Shown: in pieces, positions 22,480 to 38,400 of the stretch
Layout of the letters: each line of letters begins with the position of its first letter
Numbering within the stretch: the stretch's first letter is position 1
NCBI GenBank assembly: GCA_963693085.1
Contig: OY856411.1
Coordinates: 115,560,767 to 115,624,766, forward strand
Reading direction: 5' to 3'
DNA from: Alisma plantago-aquatica
Taxonomy: Eukaryota > Streptophyta > Magnoliopsida > Alismatales > Alismataceae
DNA length: 64,000 bases
The notes under the pieces: generated by a model
Seen by the model: the letters and a program-made list of their open reading frames with translations, nothing else
Databases searched by the model: none
What the model was told of the DNA's origin: nothing
Made by a program: the position numbers and the translations under genes

Positions 22480-23426
22480 CATTTTTCAAGGGATCAACAA
22501 CATAATTTTTAGTTGGTACTCCAAAAATCTTTACATTTCTTCTTTGATATCATTGTAGTATGTGCTTAGAGTGCAGATGTAATATGGGTTCCTTTTCCTA
22601 TAAAATGGCTCCATTGTTGTCACAGTAAAGGTCTAATGTACCGTTAATGGTTGGAACCACTTCAACTTTACCAATGAACGTCTTGAATCATATTGCTTCC
22701 TTTTCTACATTGTATGCAGAAATAAGCTAGGCTTTAGTTATGTAATTCTCCACTATCTCTTGCTTGTAACTTTTCCATCTTAAAACTCTATCATTTAACG
22801 AAAACACATATCCTAATTGCAAGTGAATCTTGTGTCAGTGTAACCCTATACAACTAACTATTCCTCACCTCCTCCCATCAAATACTGATCATTTGTTCTT
22901 CTCAAGTACTTCAATATATTCTTCACAACAATCCAATGACCTTTAGTGGAATCTTATGGTACCTTCTGTCATGCTCAAAGTTTATAAGACATTAGTGTGT
23001 GCATAACATTTCGTACATGATAAATCCAATTCTAAATGCATATGGAATCTCATTCATGCGTGCCCGCTCTTCCAAAGACATGGGACATTCATATTCATAT
23101 AAAATTATCCATGACACAAGGCTAAGTTTCTTCTCTTAGAATCATGCATGTTGAACCTCTTTAGCACATTGTCATTGTATCTACTATGTCTTAGGAAAAA
23201 CAAACTTATACAAATACCTTTATAGATCTTAATTTCTATAATATATGATATTTTTCCTAACTCGTTCATGGATAAGGTACTATCCAACCAAGTCTTAACC
23301 AATTACAGAGTAGGTATGCATAACATCCTTGAAATTTGGGTATTCATATCTAATTCAAGTATATCATGTGGTAATCAAATAAAGAGAATATGATGACCTT
23401 ATTTGATGAATGTCGGTACAAGACCT
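22480..23426 (-). pseudogene. Ty1/copia reverse transcriptase C-terminus and RNase H remnant
   Basis: Minus-strand pieces in order: a decayed polymerase region, LVKTWLDSTLSMNELGK, YIIEIKIYKGICIS, DNVLKRFNMHDSKRR, MNEIPYAFRIGFIMYEM, then RNase H-like VLRWKSYKQE, LDLYCDNNGAI and NYVVDPL near 22490. These are landmarks of copia RT/RNase H, which copies element RNA into DNA and degrades it. Many stops and frameshifts make it inactive. It is broken at 23426 by a solo LTR and resumes in duplicated form at 26346-26640. Confidence 0.82.
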
Positions 23427-25353
23427 TGTTGGAAAATATGGCATCAAAAACAAAAATTTAGTCCTCATATTCCCCTTATACACCAGATCATGTCAACGAC
23501 TATCAGTGGGAAAGAGGTTTTGCAAGACATATACCTAATCTTGGAGCAAGTCCAATGACAATGATTTCTACAGCGTGTTTCTTTTTCAAGTTACACTAGA
23601 CGACTATCAACGCCGAACTCCTAGTCTAGCACCACAAGTGACAGTTGATGGTGTCCTCCTAGCGGGTGACAAAGGCCTCCTTACCTCTATAGTAGTCCAC
23701 ACGGACCACCAGGAAATCATGTCATTCTAGATGAACGGACACAAAGAAGTTGTTCCTTCTAGTCAACATGCTAGCGTCGACTTGCTCTCCCAATTAGCTC
23801 TCCCTTGTTGTTCCTCTCTTGATGGTTAGAACTTGTTCAGGCTCTTTTAGTTACCACATCTAGAGAGGACAACAATGGTCAGAGCTTATTGTTATGTCTC
23901 CAAGAAGCCCCCAATACCCATCTATTTATAGGAGGGCTTGGGTCAGGTTTTCATATCGGTCTGGGAGTCTATGAGACGCAATTACATGAATTTTAAGGAA
24001 CCTATGCAAGTCAAACCGGTTGGTTCACCAGTGAATGGGTTGGTTCACACATGAGACAATCAATTCAACACTTGAGCCAATCGTTTCACTATGTTTTCTA
24101 TTTGCATTTACATTGACAATTTATATTTGACTAATGCACAACATGATGTCAACATCTATCCTTGATCCAATCGAATGATTAACCAAACAGTCCACTCACA
24201 AGCTGAACCAGTCGGTTCACTCACCTGAGCTAGTTGGTTCACTTGTCGAACCAGTCATTACAGAGTGTAGTTTGTCAATGTTGTTTAAATTGAATACCTG
24301 AAACTCCAGTAATAAGGTTAAACATCATTCATGAATGAACTCATATTCCAAGTGCATCCTATGTATGTGACCCTATAGGTTCCAAATTACATTGGCAGTG
24401 AATGTCCATAATCAACTTATGACATCACAAGCAATGAGTGGTATATAACAAGACATCATTTCCAGCCAAGTAATTCGGAAAGTTGAAGAACAATTTCAAC
24501 CGACAATTTGTGATTGGTATTATAGTGATTGTATAACTCTTTTATCTCTGACATTCAGATTGAACTCAAGACATGGAATCATCATTCTCTTCAACATTCT
24601 ATCCATGTTCCTTGAACTAGAGTAGACTATCTGAGACATATGTGAGCTCAATATCATATATTGATTCACATGAGCATGGACATGCATTTTGCAGTCTCTC
24701 CTATCATGTGGCGAGGATATCAAACTCTTATAGGAGAGAAAAACGTCATCTACATCACTCATAGTCATTCTCCATGTGTCACAATGTATATGAGCACCAC
24801 ATTTATGGAAACCCTTATTCAAGGTCACGACGTATGATGTCAAAGCACATCGAAGGACATATGATGAGTGTAGTGACATCAGGTCTAAGAATCACAATCA
24901 CCACCATAACTATGAGACTTGATTCTGACCACCATTCAATGGTTTCCATGCATCACTCTCAAGGTGGATCTGTCTGATACACTATTATCTAATAAGTATC
25001 TATGTGCTTGGTTTGATATCACATATCATGACTAATGAGATTCTGCCGTCAACCAACACACTCGTCTTATGTGTTATTGTTTTCTATCATGATTCCACAA
25101 TAACAACCAACTAGGGACATAACAATAATGAATATACTCTTAACATTCATATGATCTCATTGTTCAGGTCCTCAACCTGAAGCCATACGTATTTGACTAA
25201 CATCATTCTTTAGACATTTATTATGTAACATCATTATCTCATAACTAAGTCAAATAGATAAATGGAAGATTTCATTCATTATTAATCACATTGTTTACAT
25301 GATATTCCATTGTAATCATCATATGTTTGCCTCTATGGGCATACATACCGACA
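23427..25353 (-). repeat. Solo Ty1/copia LTR (family L, copy 1)
   Basis: Minus-strand TGTCGGTATG...TTTTCCAACA, 1927 bp, flanked by GACCT (23422-23426) and TACCT (25354-25358), a one-mismatch target duplication. The plus strand reads TGTTGGAAAA...CCGACA. A TATA box TATAAATAG lies on the minus strand near 23926. Diverged copies are at 31979-33660 and 56339-57966. The absence of any interior next to it indicates LTR-LTR recombination. Confidence 0.75.
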
Positions 25354-26345
25354 TACCTAGATTAGGTCTTCAATTTAAGTAAGCAAAGTGATGATTGAGA
25401 AAATATATGAATATGATGTTTCATTCGAGATATTATGATTAAATTTATTATCTTAGAAAATAATAAATCTTTTGGAGCCTTTGAAAGGACAAGGTATGAA
25501 TCATTGGACATAATATATAATTCAAGCCCTATTGGAAGATTTGAGTAGCATATAGGTCCATTATGTTATATGTTAAAGAGGTTGATAATTTGTGCATACT
25601 TATGATTCTAAGTATCTTGTGAGTTGATTCAAAAACTAACTATAATATAATAACAACATTTTCATGAGTTTATAAAGTGATAAGTAACTTAGTTAACAAA
25701 ATGATAATTATCTAGACTTTACTTGGATTCCATATTCAGGTATCAAATAAACCTAACTTGAGCTAATACTTGGTCCAACACAAGATAATTACAAAATGAT
25801 GATAAGTTCATATTTTGAGATAGTTATATGATTGTTTCCGACCTCGGTGATCTAATTGAAGTAAATACTTAAAGAAAAATGAAAGGGTATTATCATATTC
25901 TATTTGATCCTAGACTTTTCACAATTTGAGATAACCATAATAGGAATATAATCCTAAAGTTTCGCATAGATTGAATGATTATAGAAACCTATATGATTAT
26001 AATAAATTTTAATATCTAATAATGTTTGTTGATAAATAATGATGTCACACTAAGGACCAGATGGTCTAGGTACTTAGGCATTTGACACAGTCTTTGATCA
26101 TAGATCTCAGCCACTGATACAAGATCAGATGACACACAAGTTGTCATCAATATCTCAACTAGAGGCCAACTATGGCAGGTATCATACCCTCTTCTATTAT
26201 CTCTCTATACTCCACAAAAAACCTCTTGAGATCACTACCATTAATTTTGAGAGGGAGAAACAAACCTAAAAACCCCCAAATTGAATTTATCCCCTCCCAT
26301 GGAGGTAATGCCTAGATATCTGGCAGGCTGGTTCTCTGGGACTAT
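25354..26345. repeat. Local tandem repeat, unit 1 right part
   Basis: Aligns along its length with 26641-27665 at roughly three-quarters identity by eye (shared CTTCAATTTAAGTAA..., GAGGCCAACTATGG/GAGGCCAATAGTG, CCTCTTGAGATCA). Together with 23108-23426 it forms one repeat unit of about 1.3 kb. I do not recognise a coding function. Confidence 0.65.
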
Positions 26346-26640
26346 TCCATGACACATGGGTATGTTTCTTCTCTTAGAATAATGAATGTTGAACATCTTT
26401 AGTACCTTGTCATTCTATGTAATATGTATTTGGACAACAATCCTTAGAGATATATCTTTATAGATCTTAATTTTTAGAGTATATTATGTTTTGCCTAAGT
26501 CATTAATGAAGAAGGTACTTTTAACCAAGTCTTAACCAATTGTAGAGTAGGTATTATAACTTCCTAGAATATTGGGTATTTGATACCTAATTCAAGTATA
26601 TGATGTGGTAGTAAAATAAAGGGAATATGTCGAACTTGAT
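26346..26640 (-). pseudogene. Second copy of copia reverse transcriptase fragment
   Basis: Aligns with 23108-23426 (CCATGACACA..., TTTCTTCTCTTAGAAT, AAGTCTTAACCAATT). On the minus strand it reads degraded RT around the catalytic region; the position of the usual YVDD motif is unrecognisable (PHHILELGIKYPIF in frame). Part of the local tandem repeat. Confidence 0.65.
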
Positions 26641-27665
26641 GGATGAATGTATATCCAAGACCTAGATTAGTCTTCAATTTAAGTAAATAAAGTAATGATT
26701 GAGAAAATATATGAATATGATGTTCTTTGAGATATGATGATTATCTCAATCCTTAATTGGGTAATTAAGATAATAATAAATATTATGGACTATTTGTAAG
26801 GCCAATGTATGAACCATTGTCCCTTGTATATAATGGCCCGATTGGATGATTTGAGTGGCATATAAGTCCATTGTGATCTATGTTAAAGAGGTTGAAAACT
26901 TGTGCATAATTATCATGCTAAGGATCTTGTGGGTTGATTGGTAAATTGATTATAAGTAAAGAGAAAGTTATCATGAGACACTAAAGTGATAAGTGATCTA
27001 GTTAATTAAATGAGTAGTAATCTAGTCTATAGTTGGATGCCATATGTGGGTATCAAATAAATCGAGCCTGAGCTATACTAGGTCCAACATTAGATAATTA
27101 TTAAATAAGGATAAATTCAACTTTTGAGATAGTTATATGATTATTCATGACCTAGGTGATGAAATTATGCAAATACTTGAAGAAAAATAAGATGGGTATG
27201 ATTATATTCTATTTGATTCCCAACTTTGCACAATTCAAGATAACCATCCTGGAAAGATAATCCTGAAGTTTGATATATATTGGTTAATGCTAGACACATA
27301 TAGGTATTCTAAAAGTTTGAAATTCTAATAAGTGTGTTGATAATTTCAATTATTAGATAATATAATGATGTAACACTAAGTACTGGATAATTTAGGACCT
27401 TAGGCATCTGACACAAGCTTTGATCATAGATATCAGCCATTCATATGAGATCAAATGACACACAAGTCCTCAACAACTTCTCAACCAGAGGCCAATAGTG
27501 ATTAGTCTCTTTTACTCTTCCATTCCCTGTTCATACTCAGCTAAACCTCTTGAGATCAATACACTTAGTTTTGGTATGGATCAAAATATGTAGAAAACCT
27601 CAAGTTGACATTATCTTCTCTCATGGAGCTAATGCCCAAATCTCCGGTTGAATGGTTTTCTAGGA
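26641..27665. repeat. Local tandem repeat, unit 2 right part
   Basis: Counterpart of 25354-26345, ending at a shared GGACTCTATCC/GGACTATTCC. No coding capacity is recognised. Confidence 0.65.
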
Positions 27666-27999
27666 CTCTATCCTGTTGAGTTTCTTGAATCCTCACCCCT
27701 ACCAAAGGAGGCAACTATCTTTGTTGCAACTCTAAAAATGAAACCCTACCTCCAATTTCACCTTTTACAATCTACTAATATCCTTCTCAACACTAATATT
27801 CTTCTCCACTATTTGACCTCCAGTCCATACCAATCCGGCCACCCCAAATCATCTGAAATCATATAGTAGAGTTCAGAAATATATAGTGAAGGTTCTTGTC
27901 TACTCATTTCGCCACCAACATTCTAAACATGAGAGTTAATTATGAGGTTGACAACCTCCATGGAACAAGAGAATGTAGAGGTGCATAAAGGAGGAAGAT
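27666..27999. other. Unassigned AT-rich sequence
   Basis: No TE boundary, RNA gene or convincing ORF is visible. It may belong to the degenerate gypsy LTR that follows. Confidence 0.4.
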
Positions 28000-29849
<1,850 letters not shown>

Positions 29850-30230
29850 ATTAGTATCAGAGTGCACACTTATCACAAAACTTATAATATTTAATAGTGT
29901 CAAGTATTCCTTAGAAAAAAGGGGAATAAGTAGGGCTTTTTCCAAAGACAATGGTATTTAGAAAGGATCACACTTTAGGGGCTGGAAAGACTTTCCTCCG
30001 CACCACTAGTTGGAAAACTAGGACTCTCATTATCGTGAAAGTCCCACCTGGCTCGAGTATGAGGTCTTTGCCCGAAGAAAAATACCTATAGGTCTTATCA
30101 TCTTAATTTCATCATCTCCTCATCTATTTTCTTATAAACCCTAGAACTCACTTCCCTCCTCATCTTGAATTAGGATTTTAGGAAGAAGTAGGACTAAGGC
30201 ATCCTCTACCAGTAAAGTACATATAATTTT
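29850..30230 (+). other. Gypsy-type primer site and leader remnant, plus strand
   Basis: ATTAGTATCAGAGTGCAC at 29850-29867 resembles the initiator-Met primer site. The following stretch (AAAGGATCACACTTTAGGGGCTGG, CTTTCCTCCGCACCACTAGT) is clearly homologous to the gypsy I leader (7337-7792 in reverse). No gag follows, so the rest of this element is lost or unrecognisable. Confidence 0.72.
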
Positions 30231-31978
30231 AATTAGAGAACTATATATAGAAGATGTGAAATGAAGCTTATGTCCCTCTCACGAGATTAAACTCTAGAAA
30301 GACCTAAGTAAGGGTTGGGACACCACAATAATCCATGAAGGACTTGGTTGTGATAACCCAGTCAAATATGCAAGCCTATGTGGGTTACAGGAAAAATAAA
30401 AATATTAATCCTAAAGTAATATCAAAATCCCTATTTTGGGCATACATAAAGAACAAAAGGAACAAAATAATACACCAACCCCAAAAAAACTATATGTACA
30501 GATAAAGGAAAGAGAACATTCAAATGAGTTTGGGAAATTAAATTTGAGGTACCACAAATTATATACTTAATCGTTTTTTATGCATGTAAGTATGTATGGT
30601 ACCAGAAGTCATGCATGCATGTAAGAAACACATAAAGGGTTATGTATATGTATATGAAACATAGGAAATAAATACTTACATAATGAAAAACATAAAACTC
30701 TCAACTAACCTCTTAGGGTTGGTGTCCAGATCTGGGTTGGGTCATCCCAAAAATGGGAAAGGACCTAGGGGGAGGCATAACCATAAACCTGTGGGTTCAA
30801 GTTGTGGATAGAAAGACTAAGCTCCTCCTAAATCCAATAAGGCACCCTAAGTTATGACCTCTTTTGGAAGGAAGAGTTTAACATCCCCGTGTAATGTTTG
30901 AAAATCTTAGGTAACTTTGAACATCCTAAGAAAAACTAAAATCTGATGGATAGGTAAGTAAAGGCTTGATGTATAAAAACACTTATCTATACTAGAAATA
31001 ATAAGAGGTCATTAATAATTGGAAAGTAATTATGTCATATATAAATGAATAAATCGTGGTGAGAGAACTCCTAGGATAATTATGTGATCGCAAGTAAACT
31101 ACATTAAAAGAAATGTAACAAACATGCATCTAAGTTATGTAAACCATGTTGTCCCCAAGTATGAATAAGAAAGTTGTGTATATAGCTTACTAAATTGGGT
31201 GAATAAATACATATATAAGTAAAAAAATTGTTAGAGAGATCCCAAGTGAAGTGTACAATGAGAGTTAAACTTTGAAGGAAATCTTGTGAAAGGCAACTAG
31301 GTTATTAACTCTCCATGGGAAGATTGAGTCACTGGACATATAAATATAGTCAAATTATGTCTAGAAATAAGGTGTAACCAATAAGAGAAAGAAAATAGAA
31401 ATAAATATCAATAAAACCTAGGTAGGGTAGAGACCTGACCCAACCCTAGTAACAAGTTGGGATGCTTAAAGGTACATAAAATGTAAGGGTTCAGAAGGTG
31501 ATTGTGCCTATATGCACATAAGGCCAGAGGGGTCATGAGTAAGTCATCCATGTATACGAAAGGTCCATGGGTTTAGGAGAATGTCCAACTCCATGAGTAC
31601 ATGAGACCTGAAGGGTCAATTGGAAAGGCACTCCACAAGGCCCTTACTATGAAGAGGATATCACCCCAAAAGGTACGTATACCCCTATATTTCTTAAGGG
31701 AATGGATAACACTAATTAAACTTGAGATATAGATATACATTTATAGAAGAACTTATATAGTAACGACCATTTAAGAATTTTAAAGGGAGTTGTGCATAAA
31801 CTTGAGATCTATGAGTAAAGGACTTCCCCCTTGAGTTCATGAAATGAAATGAAATTTGTGGTGTGGAAAAAATATTCATCGTTTGGATCCACTTTTGAGG
31901 CTAACTCAATCTAAAATTTTATATTTTGAAATAATGTGTCGATGCACCATATCTCCATATGAATGCATGTGATATCTA
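30231..31978. other. AT-rich stretch with no recognised gene
   Basis: No sustained ORF, RNA gene or repeat boundary stands out. Its right end adjoins a copia LTR copy, and AGATATCACATGC next to that LTR (minus strand) may be a decayed primer site, so the sequence nearest 31978 could be copia leader. Confidence 0.4.
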
Positions 31979-33660
31979 TGTTGGATTTAGGGAAGTAGGT
32001 GCAACAAAATTATAAAAATGTGTTCCCTTCGTATCCAAGTTGTTGGATCCATCATTATTATAAAATTTCATTGAAATAAAAGGAAAAAGAAGGGATTAAA
32101 GTGATTACTTTGCATACACTACTCATCCAACAAGGATATGCATTTTATTTCTGTGAAGAACTTGATCCTACAGATCTAGATCCAGATTGGATGCAAAGAA
32201 GTCTGAATAGAATAATAATATCAAGATTGTCCACCAAGAGACAACTTGTTGTTTTCTTAAGAACATATTCTTAGAGAGCATGTACACATGTAAATGGACC
32301 TATATCATAATGCAGATGAGGGAGAATTTGGTGCAGTACCTTGGCCACCAAATTCAAATGAAACATGAGTTTTTGATGTGCTAGTCTTCCCAAAACTTCT
32401 ATTCTTCTCCTATCAGGGTAAGGGTGTTTAGGATGAATTCCTCTCCAAGAGAGATAAGTTTGAAAGAGAACTTATCTCACAAGATGTATTAATAGTAGTC
32501 TTTCACCCTTTGGTGTGTGCCCCCTTTATATAGATGAGTCACATGCTTGGAAAAACTAATTTCAATCAATTTTTAATAGTAACAATTTAAATAGTTTAAT
32601 TTTGGAAACTCAAACTCCATTTGTGATTGACGAATCACATCTTGTGATCATCCGATCACATGCCCTGATCGGACAAGAACATTATATGATAGACCGAAAA
32701 TAATAGTCCAGATCAAGATTTGATTTTTTTTTCTAGTTTTAGACTTTTCCTATAACAATGTGATTCCTCAATCAGTTATCTCTAACAATCGATCACATGT
32801 ATTTATTGAAAGTATCAATCAATCATTTGACAATAAAGAACTATTGACCCAATCAATATGATCATTTGATCAGACCTTCTGGTCGCATGATCATGGAGTA
32901 AATCCATATGTTTATGATTTTGAACCATTCTACTCATATGTTTGATTGAATACTTCAATTTATGCATACTTACGTGTGTGACCTGGTAGATTCCTAATTA
33001 TGTTGGTAGTGATGTTCAAACAACACAAGAAAATATTAGTGTCTAGCCACACATCACTTCCTCCCAAGTAATAGGAATGAGTTGGAGAACAACTTCAACA
33101 TGTAAAGTGATCAATCTTGACATGACTATATTATCCCTTTTCCCTGATATCCAGATTGAACTCGAAGCATGGAATGTTATCTTCTTAACATTAAAACAAT
33201 GTTCCTTAAACTGGAGAAGACTATTTGAAATAATGTGATCTTAATATCATGTAGTTAATCACATGATAATGAGCATACCTTTCATAGTCTCTCTTATCAA
33301 GTGGTCGTGGACATCACTCCAAAGGAGGGACAAATTTCATCTATATCACTCACAACATGCCCCATGTATCATAGTGTACCCAATCACCACCTTTTGGAAA
33401 CTCATATTTGGGAGCATGATGGGCAGGTGTCTAAGTACAAAGAACAACTTGTTACTATAGTAAATTTAGGTCTAAGGATCACAATCACCTTTGTCACATT
33501 GAGATATGACTTTGACATGTCATTACATGACTTCCATGTGTCAATCTAAAGGTGGTCTCTCGAGTACAATTTTTAATATAACAAGGATCCATACATCTGA
33601 GCTTCTATCAGATATCATGACCAAAAAGATGTAGTCATCACTCACCATGTGTGATGATCA
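31979..33660 (-). repeat. Copia LTR, family L, copy 2 (right end missing)
   Basis: The plus strand starts TGTTGGATTTAGGGAAG and shares blocks in order with 23427-25353 and 56339-57966 (TTGGCCACCAA, GATCACATC, CAAGTAATAGG, CCAGATTGAACTCGA, CATCACTCCAAAG). TATA-like TATATAAAG is on the minus strand near 32525. Homology ends near 33660, so the end corresponding to TGTCGG is missing. Confidence 0.68.
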
Positions 33661-34570
33661 ATTATTAACTAAGCCATCTAATTAAGATTTACCTGGATGA
33701 TTACATGCTTAACTATATTGATCATAGTTTAAGCTTGATTAATGATGGTTGCCTAATTATGACGTTTCAAGCCTAATTATATGCTCTAGTCATGATTTTA
33801 TCTTTAATAACAAGGGTTTGAGATTAGAAAATCCTAATATGCCAGATTAGGATTCTAGTTGTTTATGGATATAGAGTTTTCTAAGTTAGTGGAGTACTAA
33901 ATTAGTTTTATGATCCTATATAAAACTCTAATTTACTTGAAATTTGTATATGTTTTAGATAACTATTACATATGTGTTCTTACACAATATCAAATTTTTG
34001 GAATGTTTTCAAACCTGTTGTTTGTCTGAGTTTACCTAGGAAAAACTCAGTCAATCATGCATTCTGAGACTAAATATAGAAATCTGGTATTTGATATTAA
34101 TATAATTATTGTTACATCCGCATGAGATAAACTTTAACTATAACTTTGTACCTAAATTTAATACATTGAGTTTAATTTTCATAATTTCTGCATGATTTTT
34201 TATTGATCCACAAAGTGGTGTTAGGTGTGTTTCTTATCAGTAATAACTCAATCAACCAACCAGTCTAAATAAATAAACAAAAAACACCAAAATCAATTTT
34301 AAACTACTTGCAACTGTTATAAGCACCTCAACTGATCTATATGATTAACTGAACACCATATTAGCTCATCTAATCCATCATGCCTATTAAAGATATGAAA
34401 ATTGAGAGAGAGAGATTAGTAGTTTGAAGGAGATAATTTCCAAAAATGTTGAGTGTTTTGGCTTCCTATAGCTTGTAGATTCATGTAAGTTAATAAAGTC
34501 CAGATATGGTTTGATGGTGAATTTTTGCTTATATGTCTATATTCTATGCTCCCAAAAAATTGAACTAGAG
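33661..34570. other. Unassigned AT-rich sequence
   Basis: Between a truncated copia LTR and the truncated 3' LTR of gypsy III. No recognisable RT or RNase H is found, although the interrupted copia element would predict one here. Confidence 0.4.
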
Positions 34571-35383
34571 GACCAAGATCTGAGCTAGTTATGCACATAT
34601 AATTATGGTGATAGTCAGAGTCACTTTATAATTACATGAAATAAAAGACAATCAACCATTTATTCCAAGAAATCAATAAAAATTTGGGAATTGTCGGGAA
34701 ACTAAAGTGATTTAATCATAAGCGTAACCACATACCTGTCCTTGAGCAATAGAATCCAAATTCAACAAAATATCCCAGCAAGCACCTTAAGCCATGCAAC
34801 CCTTAATTCCTAAACATATAGATTACCTAATGTCAAAATGCCTTCTTAATGAGATGAGGATACTTTCTAAGGCTTCCAAGCCCTTAGGGCTCATTAGGGT
34901 TCCTTAGGTTTCTTTATCCAATTTTTATCTCCTTTTTAGGCTAACAACCCTAAAACAAATTTCTTATTTCTCAAAAACCCTTATTATTCAAGTTACCTCA
35001 TTAAGGGTTCTTTAATCTTAAATCAAGTTTGAGATCATCAAATCTCCATTATATAACTACATTTTCGGATTTAAACCATTAAAACCCATATTTTCCCCAA
35101 ATTAGGGTTTCTAAGCATAATCATGTGCATAAAACCGTAAAACAAGCATAAAATTACCTTTTTCAAATTTAACTCTCCCTTTTATACTCAACAGGTTAAT
35201 ATTAATCAAAATAACCAAAAAGAGCCATTAATTTCGAGTTCCATATCAAATTCGACCATGCACAAGGAAGAGTTGTAAAAGAAATCCATATATTTATCAT
35301 AAATCATGCAAATTTACAACCAAGTACAGTTCTTTGAAACAATCACAATTACAATCATATAAGAAAAAAATGAGGTTGTAACA
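34571..35383 (-). repeat. 3' LTR remnant of gypsy III (813 bp of about 2.8 kb)
   Basis: Aligns with the intact 5' LTR from 40736 (GAGGACCARGATCTGAGC) to its end. About 1.33 kb is missing internally: CATATCAAATT at 35240 joins directly to CCATGCACAAGGAAG, which in the 5' LTR are at about 41410 and 42750. The portion equivalent to 40062-40735 is also gone. Confidence 0.88.
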
Positions 35384-35398
35384 TGCTCCCCTCCTTTA
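35384..35398 (-). promoter_or_regulatory. Polypurine tract of gypsy III
   Basis: TAAAGGAGGGGAGCA on the minus strand, directly before TGTTACAACCTC. Confidence 0.88.
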
Positions 35399-35446
35399 AC
35401 AATTTTGTCCCAAAAATTCATCCAATCAAACAAACAATTCAGGTTA

Positions 35447-38400
35447 TGCCTTTTCCATGTCTATCTTCAACTCCTATGTGGCTTCATCCTCCCCATGGTG
35501 CTTCCAAAGAACCTTTACCATCTCTATTTATTTATATCTGAGTTCTTTCACCTTGGTATCCAGTACTCTCATAGGTGACTCAGGATATGTCAGTCTCCCA
35601 TGGAGCTCAATAGGTTCAATGCTCAACACATGGCTTGGGTCCTTCACATAGCACTTCAGATTAGTCACGTGGAAAACATCATGCATCATACTATAATGAG
35701 AGGGTAAGGCCAAATGATAAGAATCTTCAACAATCTGTTCCAAAACCTCAAACGGACCCACATATCGAGGACTCAACTTTCCTCTATTCTTAGCTATAGC
35801 TCGGAGGGTCGCATTTTCAGAAACACATGCTCTCCCATAGTGAACTGTAAGTCAGTCCACTTCACATCTGCATACGACTTCTATCGATCCTGGGCTCTCT
35901 TTTTCCTTTGCTTGATCAAAGCAACTTTATCTGCATACACCTGGAGCTCATCTGACCTCAACAACATCCTCTCACCAACATCATCCCAATGGAGTGGTGA
36001 CTGACATGTCCTCCCAGCGAGAGCTTCATACAGTGGCATCCTAATACTGGCTTGGTAGCTATTATTGTAACCAAACTCAGCAAGGGGAAGGTATTTCTCC
36101 CATGAACCACCCCAATCGAGCACACAATCTCTCAACAAATCCTCCAATGTTTAGATTATCCTCTCTGATTGTCCATCAGTATGGGGGTGATATGTTGTAC
36201 TGAACTTTAGTCTAGTGCCAAATTCTTCATGTACCTACTTCCACAACATGGAAGTAAACTTTCAATCATGATCATAAATGACCGAACTCAGAACACCATG
36301 TAGTCATACAATCTCTTGGATGTATAGTTCATCTAAATCTATCACCTTGGCAGTGGTCTTTAGTGAGAGGAAATGTGTCGACTTGGTAAGGCGATATACC
36401 ATAGCCTATATTACGTCATGACCTCTCTTGGTGTTGGGAAGACTCACTACAAAGTCTATGGCGATCTGTTCCCATTTCCACTCAGGAATTTCAATCAACT
36501 GTAGCAATCCACCGGGTCGCTGGTGTTCAACCTTCACCATCTGGCAAGTGAGACATTTGGCCACATATGCTACTATATCTCTTTTCATTCTGGGCCACCA
36601 AAAGTACCGCTGCAGATCCTTAAACATTTTGGTAGTTCCAGGGTGTATTGTGTACTTCGAACCATGAGCTTCTTGCAGGATACAATCCTTCAAAAGATAA
36701 CTTTTAGGAACCCACATATGACTCTTGTATCGAATCTCACCATCCACTCCTATAGAGAGATGGGTCTGAGGTTTCTCCAGTAACTCTTTCATCTTGTCAA
36801 GCTCTGGACTGGCTTTTTGGGCAGCGACCAACTCAGTCAACAAGTCTGGTTTAATTTGTATATTAGCCAAACAGACTCGATCTTCTAACGATTGTCGAGT
36901 CCACTCCACAAGATATTCTATCTTCCTCCACTAGCTAGACAAGATAGTTGCACACATGAGCTATTTTTCCTAAGAGCATCAACTACAACATTTGCCTTTA
37001 TAGGGTGATAGGCAATGGTGAAATCATAGTCCTTCATGTATTCCATCCATTTTCTTTGTCTCAGATTTAGGTCCTTCTGAGTCAGGAGATACTTCAATCT
37101 CTTGTGGTCGATGAATATCTCAAAGGTGGCTCCATACAGATAGTGTCACCAAATCTTCAAGGCATGTATCATTGCAGGAAACTCTAAATAATGTGTCACA
37201 TAATTCATTTCATTAGGTTTGAGTTATCTGGAGGCATAGGCAACAACATGTATATCTTTCTCTAGCACACATCCGAGTCCCGTCTTTGATGCATTAGTGA
37301 AGATCATAAAATCTTCATTATCATATGGTAGATTCAACACTGGGGTTGTAGTCAACTTCTCCTCTAGCTCTTGTAATCATGCTACACGTAGGTCTGACCA
37401 CAAATACATCTCATCTTTTCAAGTGATCTTGGTAAGAGGCAAAGTAGTCTTTGAGAAATCCTTTATGAAGCGTCTATAATATCTAGCCAATCCCAAAAAG
37501 CTACGGATCTCTGAGGGATTCTTTGTTGCTGGCCAGTCTTGAACAACTGACACCTTGGTTGGATCTACTGAGATGGTTCCTCTAGATATGATGTGTCCAA
37601 CAAACATGACAAGGTCTTTCCAAAACTCACACTTTGAGAATTTTTCATAAAACTTCTGCTTCCTCGAGATATCAAGGACTCTACTTAAGTGGTCTCGATG
37701 TTGTTCTAGGTCATTGGAATAAATCGAGATGCCATCTATGAACACTATGACAAACGAGTCAAGGAAGGGTTGGAACACACTGTTCATGAGGTTCATGAAA
37801 ACACTTGGGGCATTGGACAATCCAAAAGGCATAACCACAAACTCGTAGTGGCCATAGTGGGTTCTAAAAGTGGTTTTTGAGATGTCCTCACTCTTGACTC
37901 TCAACTAGTGGTACCCAGATCTCAAGTCAATCTTTGAAAAGACTCGAGCTGACTTCAACTGGTCAAACAGGTATTCTAACTAGGGTAAAGGGTATTTGTT
38001 CTTGATGGTAGCCTAGTTGATCATCCGATAGTCTATGCACATTCTGAGCGAACCATCCTTCTTCTTCACAAAGAGAACTGGTTCTCCCCATGGTGGTGCT
38101 AGGGCAGATAAAACCCTTGTCTAGCAGTTCATGTAGTTGTTTCTTCAACTCGAGCAACTCAGCAGGGGCCATCCTATAAGGTGCTCATGAAATAGGGTTT
38201 GTTCAGGAGCTATCTGTATCGAAAAATCTACCTCTCTCTCAGGAGGGATTCCAGGAAATTCATCTGGGAAAACATCCGCATAGTCCCTGACTACCTCTAT
38301 TTCCTCTAAGGGATGCAACTTGGGCTCTAGCTCGGTAACGACTACTAGGAAAGCCTGACAACCTTTGGTTATCATCGACTCTTCCTTCAAGGCTGACACA

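Noticed and set aside
24520..24879. 119-residue minus-strand ORF
   Set aside because: Lies in the solo copia LTR, and diverged LTR copies 2 and 3 do not keep the frame.
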